64,000 bases of DNA, from assembly GCF_022347285.1 (NCBI RefSeq), contig NZ_JAKRND010000001.1, positions 62,001-126,000 of the forward strand, read 5' to 3'. The notes under the pieces were generated by a model. It did no database searches and was not told where the DNA came from. It saw only the letters and a list, made by a program, of their open reading frames with translations. The translations under genes were made by a program, and so were the position numbers. Below, piece by piece: positions 17,779-26,630 of this stretch; the first letter of the stretch is position 1; each line of letters opens with the position of its first letter. The DNA is from Corynebacterium sp. ACRPH. Lineage in GTDB: Bacteria; Actinomycetota; Actinomycetes; Mycobacteriales; Mycobacteriaceae.

Positions 17779-19178
17779 CGGGCTCCCAGGGTCTCGATAA
17801 TGCGGTCGACGTCCTCGCTGGTGTTGGCAAAGGGGTCGGCCAGCAGGGCCTCTGCCCCGTCCTCGCCGTTGACCTTCACGCGCATCCAATCCACTGTGTA
17901 GGACAGCTCCGGGTGGGCCCGGACCGCCGCGATGAAACGGCCGCGCACCGCCGCGCGGGTTGTCGGCGGGGCCTGGCGGAAAGCCTGCTCGATCGTCTCC
18001 GGGGCTAGCAGCGTGCGCGCCAGGCCGCGGCGGGCCAGCACGTTAAACAGGCCGCGAGTGGGGTGAATGTCGTGATACATCAGGTCGATCTGCGCCAGGC
18101 GCGGGTCGATGGGATCCAGGCCACGGGCAGCGGCCATTCGATCGAGCAGGGATTTCTTAATGACCCAGTCGATCTCCGTGGAGACCGGCGAGAAGTCGCC
18201 CGTGTCGAAGCAGTCTAGGACGCGACCCCACAGATCCACCACGGGGGTTAGCTCCGCGTTGGGGGTGCCCCGCTCCGGGTCTTCACGCGAGGCGAGGTAG
18301 GCGCAGGCGGCGTCATAAAAAGCGCGCTGGATTTCCAGCGGCGTGGCAGTCGACCCGCTGCGCAGAGCGATGTCCACCTGGCCGGTGAAGTCGCGGGAAA
18401 TCTCGCGGATAGAGCGGATCTCGTTGGCCATCTCGAAGTCCGGGAGGGCCACGCCGGCCTCGATCATCTCCAGCACCAGCAGCGTGGAGCCGATCTTCAG
18501 GGCCGTGGTGACCTCCGACATGTTCGAATCGCCGACGATGACGTGCAGGCGGCGATACTTGGAAGAATCGGCGTGCGGCTCGTCGCGGGTGTTGATGATG
18601 GGGCGCGAGCGGGTCGTCGCGCTGGACACGCCCTCCCAGACGTGGTCGGCGCGCTGGCTCATGGTGTAGCCCGGGCCGAAGTTCTCGTTCGGCGCGCCGG
18701 GATAAGGGATCGCGAGCTTGCCCGCGCCGCAGATCAGCTGGCGGGTAACCAGGAAAGGCAGCAGCTGCTTGCTGAGGCCCTTCAGGGGAATATCGCGGCT
18801 GACCAGGTAGTTCTCGTGGCATCCATAGGAGTTGCCCAAGGAATCCGTGTTGTTCTTCAACAGATAGACCTTGCCACCGACGGCCTGCTCGGCGCGGTCG
18901 GCCAGCTCGTGAAACAACAGGTCGCCAGAGCGGTCATAGGCGATCAGCTGGTGCAGGCTATCGCACTCCGCGGTAGCGAACTCCGGGTGCGCGCCAACGT
19001 CTAGGTAGAGGCGCGAGGCGTTCTCGGTGTAGATGTTCGAGCTGCGGTGCTCCTCCACCACGGGGGCGAAGAGCTTGCGGGCAATCTCGTCGGGACCGAG
19101 GCGCCGGGAGGAATCCTGCATGTTGGCGATTCCATACTCGGTCTCCAGGCCCATGATGCGGCGGCGGATGGCGGTCAC
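17775..19178 (-). CDS. pafA: Pup-protein ligase PafA
   Basis: A 467-residue glutamine-synthetase-fold ligase that joins the C-terminal Glu of Pup to substrate lysines using ATP. The N-terminus RRRIMGLETEYGIA, LYLDVGAHPEFATAECDS, LLKNNTDSLGNSYGCHENY, GVSSATTRSRPIINTRDEPH and HVIVGDSNMSE are hallmark segments. I place the start at GTG 19178: it overlaps the pup stop (GTGA) and gives the short N-terminus seen in mycobacterial PafA. An ATG at 19154 is also possible. Corynebacteria lack 20S proteasome genes and none occur here between pup and pafA. Confidence 0.93.
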   Translation of the reverse strand: MTAIRRRIMGLETEYGIANMQDSSRRLGPDEIARKLFAPVVEEHRSSNIYTENASRLYLDVGAHPEFATAECDSLHQLIAYDRSGDLLFHELADRAEQAVGGKVYLLKNNTDSLGNSYGCHENYLVSRDIPLKGLSKQLLPFLVTRQLICGAGKLAIPYPGAPNENFGPGYTMSQRADHVWEGVSSATTRSRPIINTRDEPHADSSKYRRLHVIVGDSNMSEVTTALKIGSTLLVLEMIEAGVALPDFEMANEIRSIREISRDFTGQVDIALRSGSTATPLEIQRAFYDAACAYLASREDPERGTPNAELTPVVDLWGRVLDCFDTGDFSPVSTEIDWVIKKSLLDRMAAARGLDPIDPRLAQIDLMYHDIHPTRGLFNVLARRGLARTLLAPETIEQAFRQAPPTTRAAVRGRFIAAVRAHPELSYTVDWMRVKVNGEDGAEALLADPFANTSEDVDRIIETLGAR

Positions 19179-19369
19179 TGGCCGCCCTTTTGTACGTAGG
19201 AGCGGACGAACTCCTCCGCGTTGTTCTCCAGCAGGCCGTCGATCTCGTCCAGCAGATCGTCGGTACCGGTGACGTTCACCTGCTGGGTGCCCGCGCCGGA
19301 GGTCTGCTCGATGGGTTCGTCGTCGTCGCGCCGACCGCCGCCGGCGCTGACCTGTCCGCCCTGTGCCAT
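19175..19369 (-). CDS. pup: Prokaryotic ubiquitin-like protein Pup
   Basis: A 64-residue, largely disordered acidic modifier. The C-terminal half carries the helix bound by Arc/PafA (TDDLLDEIDGLLENNAEEFV), and the protein ends YVQKGGQ. The terminal Gln means Dop must deamidate it to Glu before ligation, and dop lies immediately upstream (2 bp). The pup stop overlaps the pafA GTG start. Confidence 0.95.
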   Translation of the reverse strand: MAQGGQVSAGGGRRDDDEPIEQTSGAGTQQVNVTGTDDLLDEIDGLLENNAEEFVRSYVQKGGQ

Positions 19370-19371
19370 GA

Positions 19372-20895
19372 TTAATCTTCCTTTCTGCCAACCCCGGAGA
19401 TCTTGTCCGGGTTGATTTCCTTCAAGCCTGCCACGAGCTCGCCGATGCCGGGGCGCGGTTGCGCTTCCAGCAGCGCGCGTAGCTCCAACTGGTTGAACCC
19501 GCGGGGGTCGTCCATGGTGATCTGTGCTGCGCCGTCCGGGGTGTCCACGATGACGCTATCCCAGTTCGCCGAGAGGATGTCGGCGGAGTAGTTCGCCACC
19601 AGGTGCCCGCGCAGCCACGCGCGCGTGGCCTGTGGCGGGGTGTCCACCGCGGCCTCGATCTCCGCCGGGTCCAGCAGGGTTTGCATCCGGCCCTTCCGCA
19701 CCAGCGCGTGGTAGAGCCCGCGTCGCGGGTCGATGTCCGAGTACTGCAGGTCCACCAAAGCCAGGCGCGGGTCGGTCCACTCCAGGCCGCGCGCCCGGTA
19801 GGCGTTCATCAGCTGCAGCTTGGCCGTCCAGTCCAGCCGGTCGGCGGTGGACAGCGGATCGGCCTCGAGGTCGTCGAGGATCTTGCCCCACAGCTCGAAG
19901 ACCTCCAGGTCGTCGCCGCGCAGCTCCATGATCTCCCCCACGCGCTTGCGGATCTCCCGCTGCGTCTCGATGGCGGTGCGCTCCGCCTGTCCGTAGAAGC
20001 GCAGCCGGTAGGTGCAGTCCAGATCCCGGGAGACGCGCTGGACGTCCGCCACCGGCTCCAGCAGGAGCAGGTCGCCGAAGTACGCGCCCTCGGCTACCGC
20101 CGCCAGCACCAGCGCGGTGGTGCCGAACTTCAGGTAGTTGGAGAACTCGCTCAAGTTCGCATCCCCGATGATCACGTGTAGGCGGCGCCACTTGTCGGCC
20201 TCCGCGTGCGGCTCGTCGCGGGTGTTCACGATGCCGCGGTTCAGCGTGGTCTCTAGTGAGACTTCCGTCTCGATGTAGTCGGCGCGCTGGCTGATCTGGA
20301 AGCCAGGCTGCTCCCCTTGCTGCCCCAGCCCGATGCGTCCAGCACCGCAGAAAACCTGCCGGGTGACGAAGTGCGGGATCAAAGCCGCCTGTACGTCCTC
20401 GACGTCCAGGTCGCGCGGGTACAAGTAGTTCTCGTGCGAGCCGTAGCTAGCGCCCTTGCCGTCCACGTTGTTCTTGTAGATCTTCAGCTCCGGCTCGGCG
20501 GCCTCGGCGGCGCGGTGCATGATGATGTCCCCGGCCTTGTCCCACACCACCGCGTCGCGGGCGGTCGTGGTTTCCGGGGAGGAATACTCCGGGTGCGCGT
20601 GATCAACATAGAAGCGCGCGCCGTTGGCGGTGATGACGTTCGCCGCGCCGAGGGCATTCGGATCCAGCACCGGGGCGGATCCCCGGCGGTAGCGGCGCAG
20701 GTCGAAGCCGCGGATGTCGCGCAGGGGGGATTCGTTCTCGTAGTCCCACCGGGTGCGGCGGTTCACCCCCTGGCCGCTGTGTTCCGCATAAGCCACGACG
20801 GCTTGGGTGGAGGTGTGAATCGGGCTGGCCGACGGGTCGTCTACGGCGACGATGCCGTACTCCGTCTCCGAGCCAATGATGTGCGGGCCAAACAA
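19372..20895 (-). CDS. dop: Pup deamidase/depupylase Dop, TTG start
   Basis: A 507-residue paralog of PafA that converts Pup-Gln to Pup-Glu and removes Pup from conjugates. It starts LFGPHIIGSETEYGIVAV and contains NGARFYVDHAHPEYSSPET, KNNVDGKGASYGSHENY and GIVNTRDEPHAEADKWRRL. No ATG or GTG fits this N-terminus; a TTG at 20893-20895 lies 7 nt after a strong GGAGG, so I call a TTG start. The frame is open further upstream only over arc. It sits 13 bp after arc and 2 bp before pup. The weak start may keep Dop low relative to Pup. Confidence 0.9.
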   Translation of the reverse strand: MFGPHIIGSETEYGIVAVDDPSASPIHTSTQAVVAYAEHSGQGVNRRTRWDYENESPLRDIRGFDLRRYRRGSAPVLDPNALGAANVITANGARFYVDHAHPEYSSPETTTARDAVVWDKAGDIIMHRAAEAAEPELKIYKNNVDGKGASYGSHENYLYPRDLDVEDVQAALIPHFVTRQVFCGAGRIGLGQQGEQPGFQISQRADYIETEVSLETTLNRGIVNTRDEPHAEADKWRRLHVIIGDANLSEFSNYLKFGTTALVLAAVAEGAYFGDLLLLEPVADVQRVSRDLDCTYRLRFYGQAERTAIETQREIRKRVGEIMELRGDDLEVFELWGKILDDLEADPLSTADRLDWTAKLQLMNAYRARGLEWTDPRLALVDLQYSDIDPRRGLYHALVRKGRMQTLLDPAEIEAAVDTPPQATRAWLRGHLVANYSADILSANWDSVIVDTPDGAAQITMDDPRGFNQLELRALLEAQPRPGIGELVAGLKEINPDKISGVGRKED

Positions 20896-20908
20896 ACTTG
20901 TATCCTCC

Positions 20909-22453
20909 CTAGACCTTGTGCACGTCGATGTCCACGACGCGCTTCGTGCCGTGGCCGTAGATGCGCGCCCACTCCGCGGGGTTGGTGGTATCCGGCAGAT
21001 CCTCGGAATCCCCCACCTCGGCCAGAACGGCCGCGTGCACGTGCTCCGGGCGCAGCCCGTCTGTGCCGTTGTGCAGCGCGTCCTTGATGGCCAGGGTCTT
21101 CGCCCGGTCCACGATATTCGCCAGCATCGCGCCGGAAACGAAGTCCGCCCAGTACAGATCCTCACGGCAGCCGTCGGCGTAGTGGAGCGTGACATAGCGG
21201 TGCGCCTCGTCCCGGGTAAACAGCTCGTCGACGATGCTCTGCCGCAGGGCTGCCGCTGCAGCCTCGTTGGAACCGGCGGCGGCGGAGAAGTCGGCGTCAA
21301 TAGGAAGAGAAGCATCGAGGTGCTTCGACAGGATGGCAGCTGCACCGAAGGCGTCGGGCCGGGCGATACGAATCTTCACGTCCAGGCGGCCGGGGCGCAG
21401 GATGGCCGGGTCGATGAGCTCCTCGCGGTTCGAGGCGCCGATGACGATGACGTTGCCCGCGGCCTCCACGCCATCGAGCTCGGCGAGCAGCTGTGGGACG
21501 ACGGTGGACTCCATGTCGGAGCTCACACCCGTACCGCGCGTGCGGAACAGCGCCTCCATCTCGTCGAAGAAGACGATGACGGGGCGGCCGGAGCTGGCCA
21601 CGCGGCGGGCCTGCTCGAAGATCGCGCGGATCTGGCGCTCGGTCTCGCCCACGAACTTGTTCAGCAGCTCAGGGCCCTTGATGTTCAGGAAGTACGGGGA
21701 ATCCGACTGCGCCAGGGAGTTCGCCACGGCCTTCGCAATCAGGGTCTTACCGTTGCCGGGCGGGCCGTAGAGCAGCACACCCTTCGGCGGGCGCAGGCCA
21801 TAGCGGGTGTAGATCTCGGGGTGCAGAAACGGCAGCTCGACCGCGTCGCGGATCTGCGTGATCTGCTGGCCCAGGCCGCCGATGTCGTCGTAGGTGACGT
21901 CCGGGACCTCCTCCAGGATCAGGTTGTTCGTCTCCGCGCGGGGCACGGCCTCGAAGGCCCAGCCGGATTTGCGGTCCACGATCACGGAATCCCCGGTGAC
22001 CACATCGCCTGCCAGGTCGCCGGCGGCCTTAACCACGTACTCCTCGCCCACCTTGTCGGCGATGATCAGCCGGTCGCCAGTGACCTCCACGACCTGGGCG
22101 ATGTCACCGAAGTCTGGCTGGCCGGTAACCTCCACGACCTGCTGGCCCTCCCCCAGGCGCACCATCGCGCCGGGCACCAGCTCGTGCTGCGGGACGTTCG
22201 GCGAGACCATCAGGCGCATCCGGCGGCCGGCCGTGAAGACCTCGGCGGTGAAGTCCCGGTTGGCCTGCAGCAGCGTGCCGTAGGTGCTCGGCGGTTCGGC
22301 CAGTGCTTCCAGCCGACCGTTGATCTCCTCCAGCTTCGTGCGGCTGGCCTGCAGCAGCTCCACGAGCTTCGCGTTGCGCGCGCCGAGTTGTCGGTTCGCG
22401 ATCTGCAGCTCGCGCAGAGTCTGTGGCCCTTCCGCTGATGTGTTCTCGGTCAT
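20909..22453 (-). CDS. arc: AAA+ ATPase Arc (Mpa homolog), lacking the proteasome-docking tail
   Basis: A 514-residue hexameric unfoldase for pupylated proteins. An N-terminal coiled coil (about residues 12-52) binds Pup; two OB domains follow; the AAA module has Walker A GPPGNGKTLIAKA and Walker B IVFFDEMEAL. The C-terminus reads RVVDIDVHKV and lacks the GQYL motif by which mycobacterial Mpa docks on the 20S proteasome, consistent with corynebacteria lacking that proteasome. In C. glutamicum the homolog has been linked to releasing iron from pupylated ferritin. A TAGACT hexamer ends 7 nt before the ATG, suggesting its own leaderless promoter. Confidence 0.93.
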   Translation of the reverse strand: MTENTSAEGPQTLRELQIANRQLGARNAKLVELLQASRTKLEEINGRLEALAEPPSTYGTLLQANRDFTAEVFTAGRRMRLMVSPNVPQHELVPGAMVRLGEGQQVVEVTGQPDFGDIAQVVEVTGDRLIIADKVGEEYVVKAAGDLAGDVVTGDSVIVDRKSGWAFEAVPRAETNNLILEEVPDVTYDDIGGLGQQITQIRDAVELPFLHPEIYTRYGLRPPKGVLLYGPPGNGKTLIAKAVANSLAQSDSPYFLNIKGPELLNKFVGETERQIRAIFEQARRVASSGRPVIVFFDEMEALFRTRGTGVSSDMESTVVPQLLAELDGVEAAGNVIVIGASNREELIDPAILRPGRLDVKIRIARPDAFGAAAILSKHLDASLPIDADFSAAAGSNEAAAAALRQSIVDELFTRDEAHRYVTLHYADGCREDLYWADFVSGAMLANIVDRAKTLAIKDALHNGTDGLRPEHVHAAVLAEVGDSEDLPDTTNPAEWARIYGHGTKRVVDIDVHKV

Positions 22454-22460
22454 ACTGACC

Positions 22461-22466
22461 AGTCTA
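22461..22466 (-). promoter_or_regulatory. Candidate -10 of a leaderless arc transcript
   Basis: TAGACT on the minus strand lies exactly in the gap between the trmI stop (22467) and the arc ATG (22453), 7 nt before the start, with no ribosome binding site. The spacing is right for transcription to begin at or near the start codon. Confidence 0.5.
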
Positions 22467-23300
22467 CTAACGGCGCGCGCGGCGTTGCGGTCGAGGTGCG
22501 GTGACGCCATCAGCCAGCCTGCGCGCCAGGATCAGAAATGCCGTGTGCGCGTTCATACGGTGCTCGGGGCGGGTGGCCAGGCCATCGACCTTCCACTCAC
22601 GCACCAGGGATTCCCAGGCCTTCGGTTCGGTGAAGCAGCCGGTCTCGCGGATGCCCTCCATGACCTTCATCAGCTGCGGGACAGTGGCGACGTACGTCAT
22701 GAACACCCCGCCGGGGATCAGCACGTCCTTGACGGTGTCCAGCATCTCCCAAGGCTCCAACATGTCCAGCAGCACGCGGTCGACGTCGCCGACATCCTCC
22801 TTGGTGACGGTCTTCAGGTCGCCCAAGCGCAGGTCCCAGTTCTCCGGGTGGCCGTCGAAGTAGTCCTCCACGTTTTCCTTGGCGTAGGCCAGGTGATCCT
22901 CGCGGATCTCGTAGCTGATGACCTTGCCCTTAGGCCCTACGGCCCGCAGCAGCCAGGTGCTCATGGCGCCGGAGCCCGCGCCGGCCTCCAGCACCGTGGC
23001 GCCCGGGAAGATGTCGCCTTCCACGAGGATCTGGGCGGCATCCTTCGGGTAGATCACCGCCGCGCCGCGGGGCATGGAGAGCACGTGATCGACCAGCAGG
23101 TGGCGGAAGCACAGGTATTCGGCAGCCCCGGAGGACTTGACCACGGTGCCCTCGTGTTGGCCGATGATGTCGTCGTGGCGGATTTCGCCCTTGTGGGTGA
23201 AGAAGCTCTCGCCCTTGGCCAGGGTGATGGTGAAGTGGCGACGCTTGGCGTCTGTGAGCTGCACACGGTCGCCTTCGGTGAAACGGCCGGAATATGCCAT
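22467..23300 (-). CDS. trmI: tRNA (adenine-N1-)-methyltransferase TrmI (m1A58)
   Basis: A 277-residue SAM-dependent methyltransferase that modifies A58 in the tRNA T-loop. The N-terminal beta domain (FTEGDRVQLTDAKRRHFTI) is followed by the Rossmann domain with VLEAGAGSGAMSTWLLRAVG and MLEPWEMLDTVKDVLIPGG. It lies upstream of arc, as in other actinobacteria. A TAAAAT box at 23335-23340 on the minus strand and an AGGAAGGAAG ribosome binding site precede the ATG. Confidence 0.93.
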   Translation of the reverse strand: MAYSGRFTEGDRVQLTDAKRRHFTITLAKGESFFTHKGEIRHDDIIGQHEGTVVKSSGAAEYLCFRHLLVDHVLSMPRGAAVIYPKDAAQILVEGDIFPGATVLEAGAGSGAMSTWLLRAVGPKGKVISYEIREDHLAYAKENVEDYFDGHPENWDLRLGDLKTVTKEDVGDVDRVLLDMLEPWEMLDTVKDVLIPGGVFMTYVATVPQLMKVMEGIRETGCFTEPKAWESLVREWKVDGLATRPEHRMNAHTAFLILARRLADGVTAPRPQRRARR

Positions 23301-23334
23301 GTGGTCTTCCTTCCTGCTTTAAGAGATCCGGTTC

Positions 23335-23347
23335 ATTTTACTAGGGT
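23335..23347. promoter_or_regulatory. Overlapping divergent -10 elements of trmI and the RecB-like gene
   Basis: On the minus strand TAAAAT (23335-23340) is a good -10 for trmI. On the plus strand TAGGGT (23342-23347) ends 7 nt before the GTG at 23355, the spacing expected for a leaderless message. The 54-bp intergenic region leaves little room for other elements. Confidence 0.45.
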
Positions 23348-23354
23348 GGGTCGG

Positions 23355-24155
23355 GTGACTACGAAACTAGCTCTCTCCCCTTCCCACGCCAACGACTACA
23401 AGCAGTGCCCGCTGCTGTATCGCTTTCGGGCGATCGACAAGTTGGAGGAGCCGAACACGATCGCCCAGGTGAAGGGCACGCTCGTGCATGCGGTGTTGGA
23501 GAACCTGCACCAGCTGCCCCGTGGCAGTCGCACCTACCCGGCGGCGGTGAAGATGATTCGCCCGGAGTGGGAGAAGATGCTGGTCAAGGACCCGGAGCTT
23601 TCGGAGCTGGTGCCCGAGCAGTCCACCGTGGAGTTCTGGGAGGAGTGCCGCGAGCTGGTGAAGGGCTACTTCCAGATGGAGAACCCGGATGGTTTTGACG
23701 CCCACGAGTGCGAGCAATTCGTGAATCTAACGCTGCCCAACGATGTGCCGGTGCGCGGTTTCATCGACCGCGTGGACATCGCGGAGACCGGCCAGGTGCG
23801 CGTGGTGGACTACAAGACGGGCAAGAAGCCCGCGCCCCGCTTTGCGGATTCGGCCCGCTTCCAGATGATGTTCTACGCCCTGGTGTGGTGGCGCATGACG
23901 GGCGAGCTGCCCACCCAGTTGCGCCTGATGTATCTGAAGGTCAGCGACGACATGGTGCTGCGCCCCACCGCCACCGAGCTGGCTGCCTTCGAGCGCGAGC
24001 TGGGCGAGCTATGGGCGCGCATCCTGGCGGACGTGCGCAGCGGAAACTTCCAGCCGCGCACCACCAAGTTGTGCGGGTGGTGCCACTTCCAGGACCTCTG
24101 CCCCGCCTTCGGTGGCACCCCGCCGGACTATCCCTTGGAGGTTTCCTCTTCGTAG
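23355..24155 (+). CDS. RecB-family (PD-(D/E)XK) nuclease with C-terminal Fe-S cysteines
   Basis: A 266-residue Cas4/AddB-like nuclease. It opens [19 protein letters not shown], carries the metal-site Asp in [10 protein letters not shown] and the nuclease motif [10 protein letters not shown], and ends with [13 protein letters not shown]. The early Cys with the three late cysteines forms the four-Cys set that holds a [4Fe-4S] cluster in RecB/Cas4 proteins. I use the GTG at 23355; GTG 23346 is an alternative. It probably acts in DNA repair or end processing. Its last 28 bases overlap the convergent aspA. Confidence 0.85.
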   Translation: MTTKLALSPSHANDYKQCPLLYRFRAIDKLEEPNTIAQVKGTLVHAVLENLHQLPRGSRTYPAAVKMIRPEWEKMLVKDPELSELVPEQSTVEFWEECRELVKGYFQMENPDGFDAHECEQFVNLTLPNDVPVRGFIDRVDIAETGQVRVVDYKTGKKPAPRFADSARFQMMFYALVWWRMTGELPTQLRLMYLKVSDDMVLRPTATELAAFERELGELWARILADVRSGNFQPRTTKLCGWCHFQDLCPAFGGTPPDYPLEVSSS

Positions 24156-25687
24156 TCCGTGTAGAGCTTGCCCTGGAACGTCGGGTTCAGCAGGTTCTCC
24201 GGGCTCAAGACCTCGTCGAGGGTTTCCTCGTCCAGCAGGCCCTTTTCCAGAACCAGGTCGCGCACGGGCTTGCCGGTGCGGGCGGCCTCCTTGCCCACCA
24301 GGTCACCGTTGTGGTGGCCGATCAGCGGGTTCAGGTAGGTGATGATGCCGATGGAGTTCTCTACGTAGCGGCGGCACACGTCGGCGTTGGCCGTGATGTC
24401 CACGACGCACAGGGTGCGCAGCGTGGTGCAGGCGCGGGCCAGGAAACGCACGGACTCGAACACGCACTGGGCGATGACCGGTTCCATGACATTGAGCTGC
24501 AGCTGGCCGGCCTCGGCGGCCATGGAGACCGTCTGGTCGTTGCCGAAGACCTTGAAGCAGATCTGGTTCACGACCTCGGGGATGACCGGGTTCACCTTGG
24601 CCGGCATGATCGACGAACCGGCCTGGCGCTCCGGCAGGTTGATCTCGTTCAGGCCGGCGCGCGGGCCGGAGGAAAGCAGGCGCAGATCGTTACAGATCTT
24701 CGACAGCTTCATGGCCACGCGCTTCACGGCGGCGTGGGCGTTGACGTACGCGCCGGTATCGCTGGTGGCCTCGATGAGGTCGCGGGAGGGCTCGATCTTC
24801 AGACCACTGACCTCGCTGAGCGCGCGGATAACTGCGTTCTGGTAGCCGGGCGGGGTGTTCACGCCGGTGCCGATGGCGGTGGCGCCGAGGTTCACCTCGC
24901 GCAGCTGCGCCTGGGAACGCTCCAGCTGCAGGCGCTCCTCGGCGATGTTGTAGCCGAAGGCGCGGAACTCCTGGCCCAGAGACATGGGCACGGCGTCCTG
25001 GAGCTGGGTGCGTCCCATCTTTAGGATGTTGCGGAATTCGTGGCCCTTGGCCAGGAACGCGCGCTCGAGCGCGTCGAGGTGCTTGATCAGCTGGTCAATT
25101 GCGAAATGCAGGCCCAGGCGGAAGCCGGTGGGGTAAGCGTCGTTGGTGGACTGGGACATGTTGACGTCATCGTTGGGGTTGATGATGTCGTAGGAGCCCT
25201 TCGGGTGCCCCAGGTATTCCAAGGCGAGGTTGGCGATCACCTCATTGGTGTTCATGTTGACACTGGTGCCCGCGCCGCCCTGGAAGACGTCGATCGGGAA
25301 CTGATCCATGCAGCGGTACTCTTCCAGCACCTGGTCGCAGGCCCAGATGATGGCCTTGGCCTTCTCATCGGGCAGGGCGAAGACCTCGTTGTTGGCGATG
25401 GCGGTGGCCTTCTTGACCATCACCATGCCGCGGATGAACTCCGGGATCTGGTTGATCGTGGTGCGCGAGACCTGGAAGTTGTCCACCGCGCGGAGGGTGT
25501 GTACGCCGTAGTAGGCGTGGTCGGGCACCTCCATGGTGCCCAGCAGATCCTCTTCGGCACGGAAACTCTTTGCAGCACGCGCCAGCTGGGAGTGTGTTTC
25601 AGCCGACGTGATGATGTCAGTGGAGCTCACGACTGCATCGCCGTGAACCTCTGCCGCTGCCTTTGACGGAATTGGTTTATCGGTCAC
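24128..25687 (-). CDS. aspA: Aspartate ammonia-lyase
   Basis: A 519-residue member of the fumarase/aspartase family, converting aspartate to fumarate and ammonia. The signature [12 protein letters not shown] and substrate-binding [14 protein letters not shown] are intact. The first 45 residues ([20 protein letters not shown]...) extend beyond the usual aspartase N-terminus, as I recall for C. glutamicum AspA. An 8-bp-arm inverted repeat lies just upstream, between this gene and hisG. It lies downstream of hisG in the same direction. Confidence 0.92.
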   Translation of the reverse strand: MTDKPIPSKAAAEVHGDAVVSSTDIITSAETHSQLARAAKSFRAEEDLLGTMEVPDHAYYGVHTLRAVDNFQVSRTTINQIPEFIRGMVMVKKATAIANNEVFALPDEKAKAIIWACDQVLEEYRCMDQFPIDVFQGGAGTSVNMNTNEVIANLALEYLGHPKGSYDIINPNDDVNMSQSTNDAYPTGFRLGLHFAIDQLIKHLDALERAFLAKGHEFRNILKMGRTQLQDAVPMSLGQEFRAFGYNIAEERLQLERSQAQLREVNLGATAIGTGVNTPPGYQNAVIRALSEVSGLKIEPSRDLIEATSDTGAYVNAHAAVKRVAMKLSKICNDLRLLSSGPRAGLNEINLPERQAGSSIMPAKVNPVIPEVVNQICFKVFGNDQTVSMAAEAGQLQLNVMEPVIAQCVFESVRFLARACTTLRTLCVVDITANADVCRRYVENSIGIITYLNPLIGHHNGDLVGKEAARTGKPVRDLVLEKGLLDEETLDEVLSPENLLNPTFQGKLYTDYEEETSKG

Positions 25688-25703
25688 GATTCGTCCTCTG
25701 GTT

Positions 25704-25725
25704 GGGGAACAACTTTCTGTTCCCC
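25704..25725. repeat. Stem-loop between hisG and aspA
   Basis: GGGGAACA (25704-25711) and TGTTCCCC (25718-25725) form an 8-bp perfect stem with a 6-nt loop. On the minus strand it follows the hisG stop by about 20 nt but has no T-run, so it could be a processing or partial termination site between hisG and aspA rather than a strong terminator. Confidence 0.5.
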
Positions 25726-25744
25726 CACCCTAACGAAATTGGAC

Positions 25745-26590
25745 CTAGATGCGCGCGATCCTTATGTCAGTAGCCAGAATTGCCTCCGCGCCGAGGGCGG
25801 AAAGCTCGTCCATCAGGGAGTTGGCCTGGGTCTTTGGCACCATCGCGCGGACGGCCACCCAGCTGTCGTTGGCCAGCGGGGAGACGGTCGGGGCGGACAG
25901 CCCCGGCGTGATCGCGGCGACCTTGTCCAGGTTCTCGCGGGCCACGTTGTAGTCCAGCATCACGTAGTTGTGGGCGTGCAGGATGCCCTGGATGCGCTTG
26001 ATGAGCACCCGCTGCTCGGCGGTCACCTCCGCGCCCTTGCGGCCGACGATCACGGCCTCGGAGACGCACAGCGGCTCGCCAAACGGCTTCAGCCCCTGCT
26101 GACGCAGCGTCCGCCCGGTGGAGACCACGTCGGCGATGACGTCGGCCACGCCCAGGCGGATGGAGATCTCCACGGCGCCGTCCAAGCGAATCACCTGTGC
26201 CTCCAGACCCCGGTTGGCGAGGTCCTTGCGCACCAGGTTCGGGTAGCTGGTGGCGATGCGCTTGCCGGCGAGCTGCTCTACCGTCCAGGCCTCGTCCTTC
26301 GGAGCGGCATAGCGGAAGGTGGAGGCGCCGAAGCCCAGGGGTAGCAGCTCGTCGACCTCCTCGCGCGTGTCCGCGGCCAGGTCGCGGCCGGTGATGCCGA
26401 TGTCCAGGTGGCCGGAGGCGATGTAAATCGCGATGTCCTTGGGGCGCAGAAAGTAGAACTCTACCCCGTTGTCCTCGTCGGCGATAGTCAGAGACTTCGA
26501 ATCGCCGCGGGTGGCGTAGCCGGCCTCCTTCAGGATCGAGGTGGCCGTCTCGGACAGGGAACCCTTGTTGGGGACTGCGACGCGCAGCAT
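25745..26590 (-). CDS. hisG: ATP phosphoribosyltransferase, long form
   Basis: A 281-residue HisG catalysing the first step of histidine synthesis (ATP + PRPP). It begins [14 protein letters not shown] and has DIGITGRDL, the PRPP loop region [20 protein letters not shown], and a C-terminal regulatory ACT-like domain (about residues 210-281) that makes it the long, histidine-inhibited, HisZ-independent form. It lies 40 bp downstream of the HAD-HisE gene, which supplies the next enzyme. Confidence 0.93.
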   Translation of the reverse strand: MLRVAVPNKGSLSETATSILKEAGYATRGDSKSLTIADEDNGVEFYFLRPKDIAIYIASGHLDIGITGRDLAADTREEVDELLPLGFGASTFRYAAPKDEAWTVEQLAGKRIATSYPNLVRKDLANRGLEAQVIRLDGAVEISIRLGVADVIADVVSTGRTLRQQGLKPFGEPLCVSEAVIVGRKGAEVTAEQRVLIKRIQGILHAHNYVMLDYNVARENLDKVAAITPGLSAPTVSPLANDSWVAVRAMVPKTQANSLMDELSALGAEAILATDIRIARI

Positions 26591-26630
26591 GATCGTGGTG
26601 GCTGCCTTTCTCGGGTTTGCTTTATGTGGT

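Noticed and set aside
20852..22438. 528-codon plus-strand frame opposite arc
   Set aside because: Antisense shadow of arc; Val/Arg/Gly-rich with no domain.
22284..23354. Long N-terminal extension of the RecB-like gene
   Set aside because: The frame is open through arc and trmI antisense DNA, but similarity to RecB nucleases starts only at the GTG 23355.
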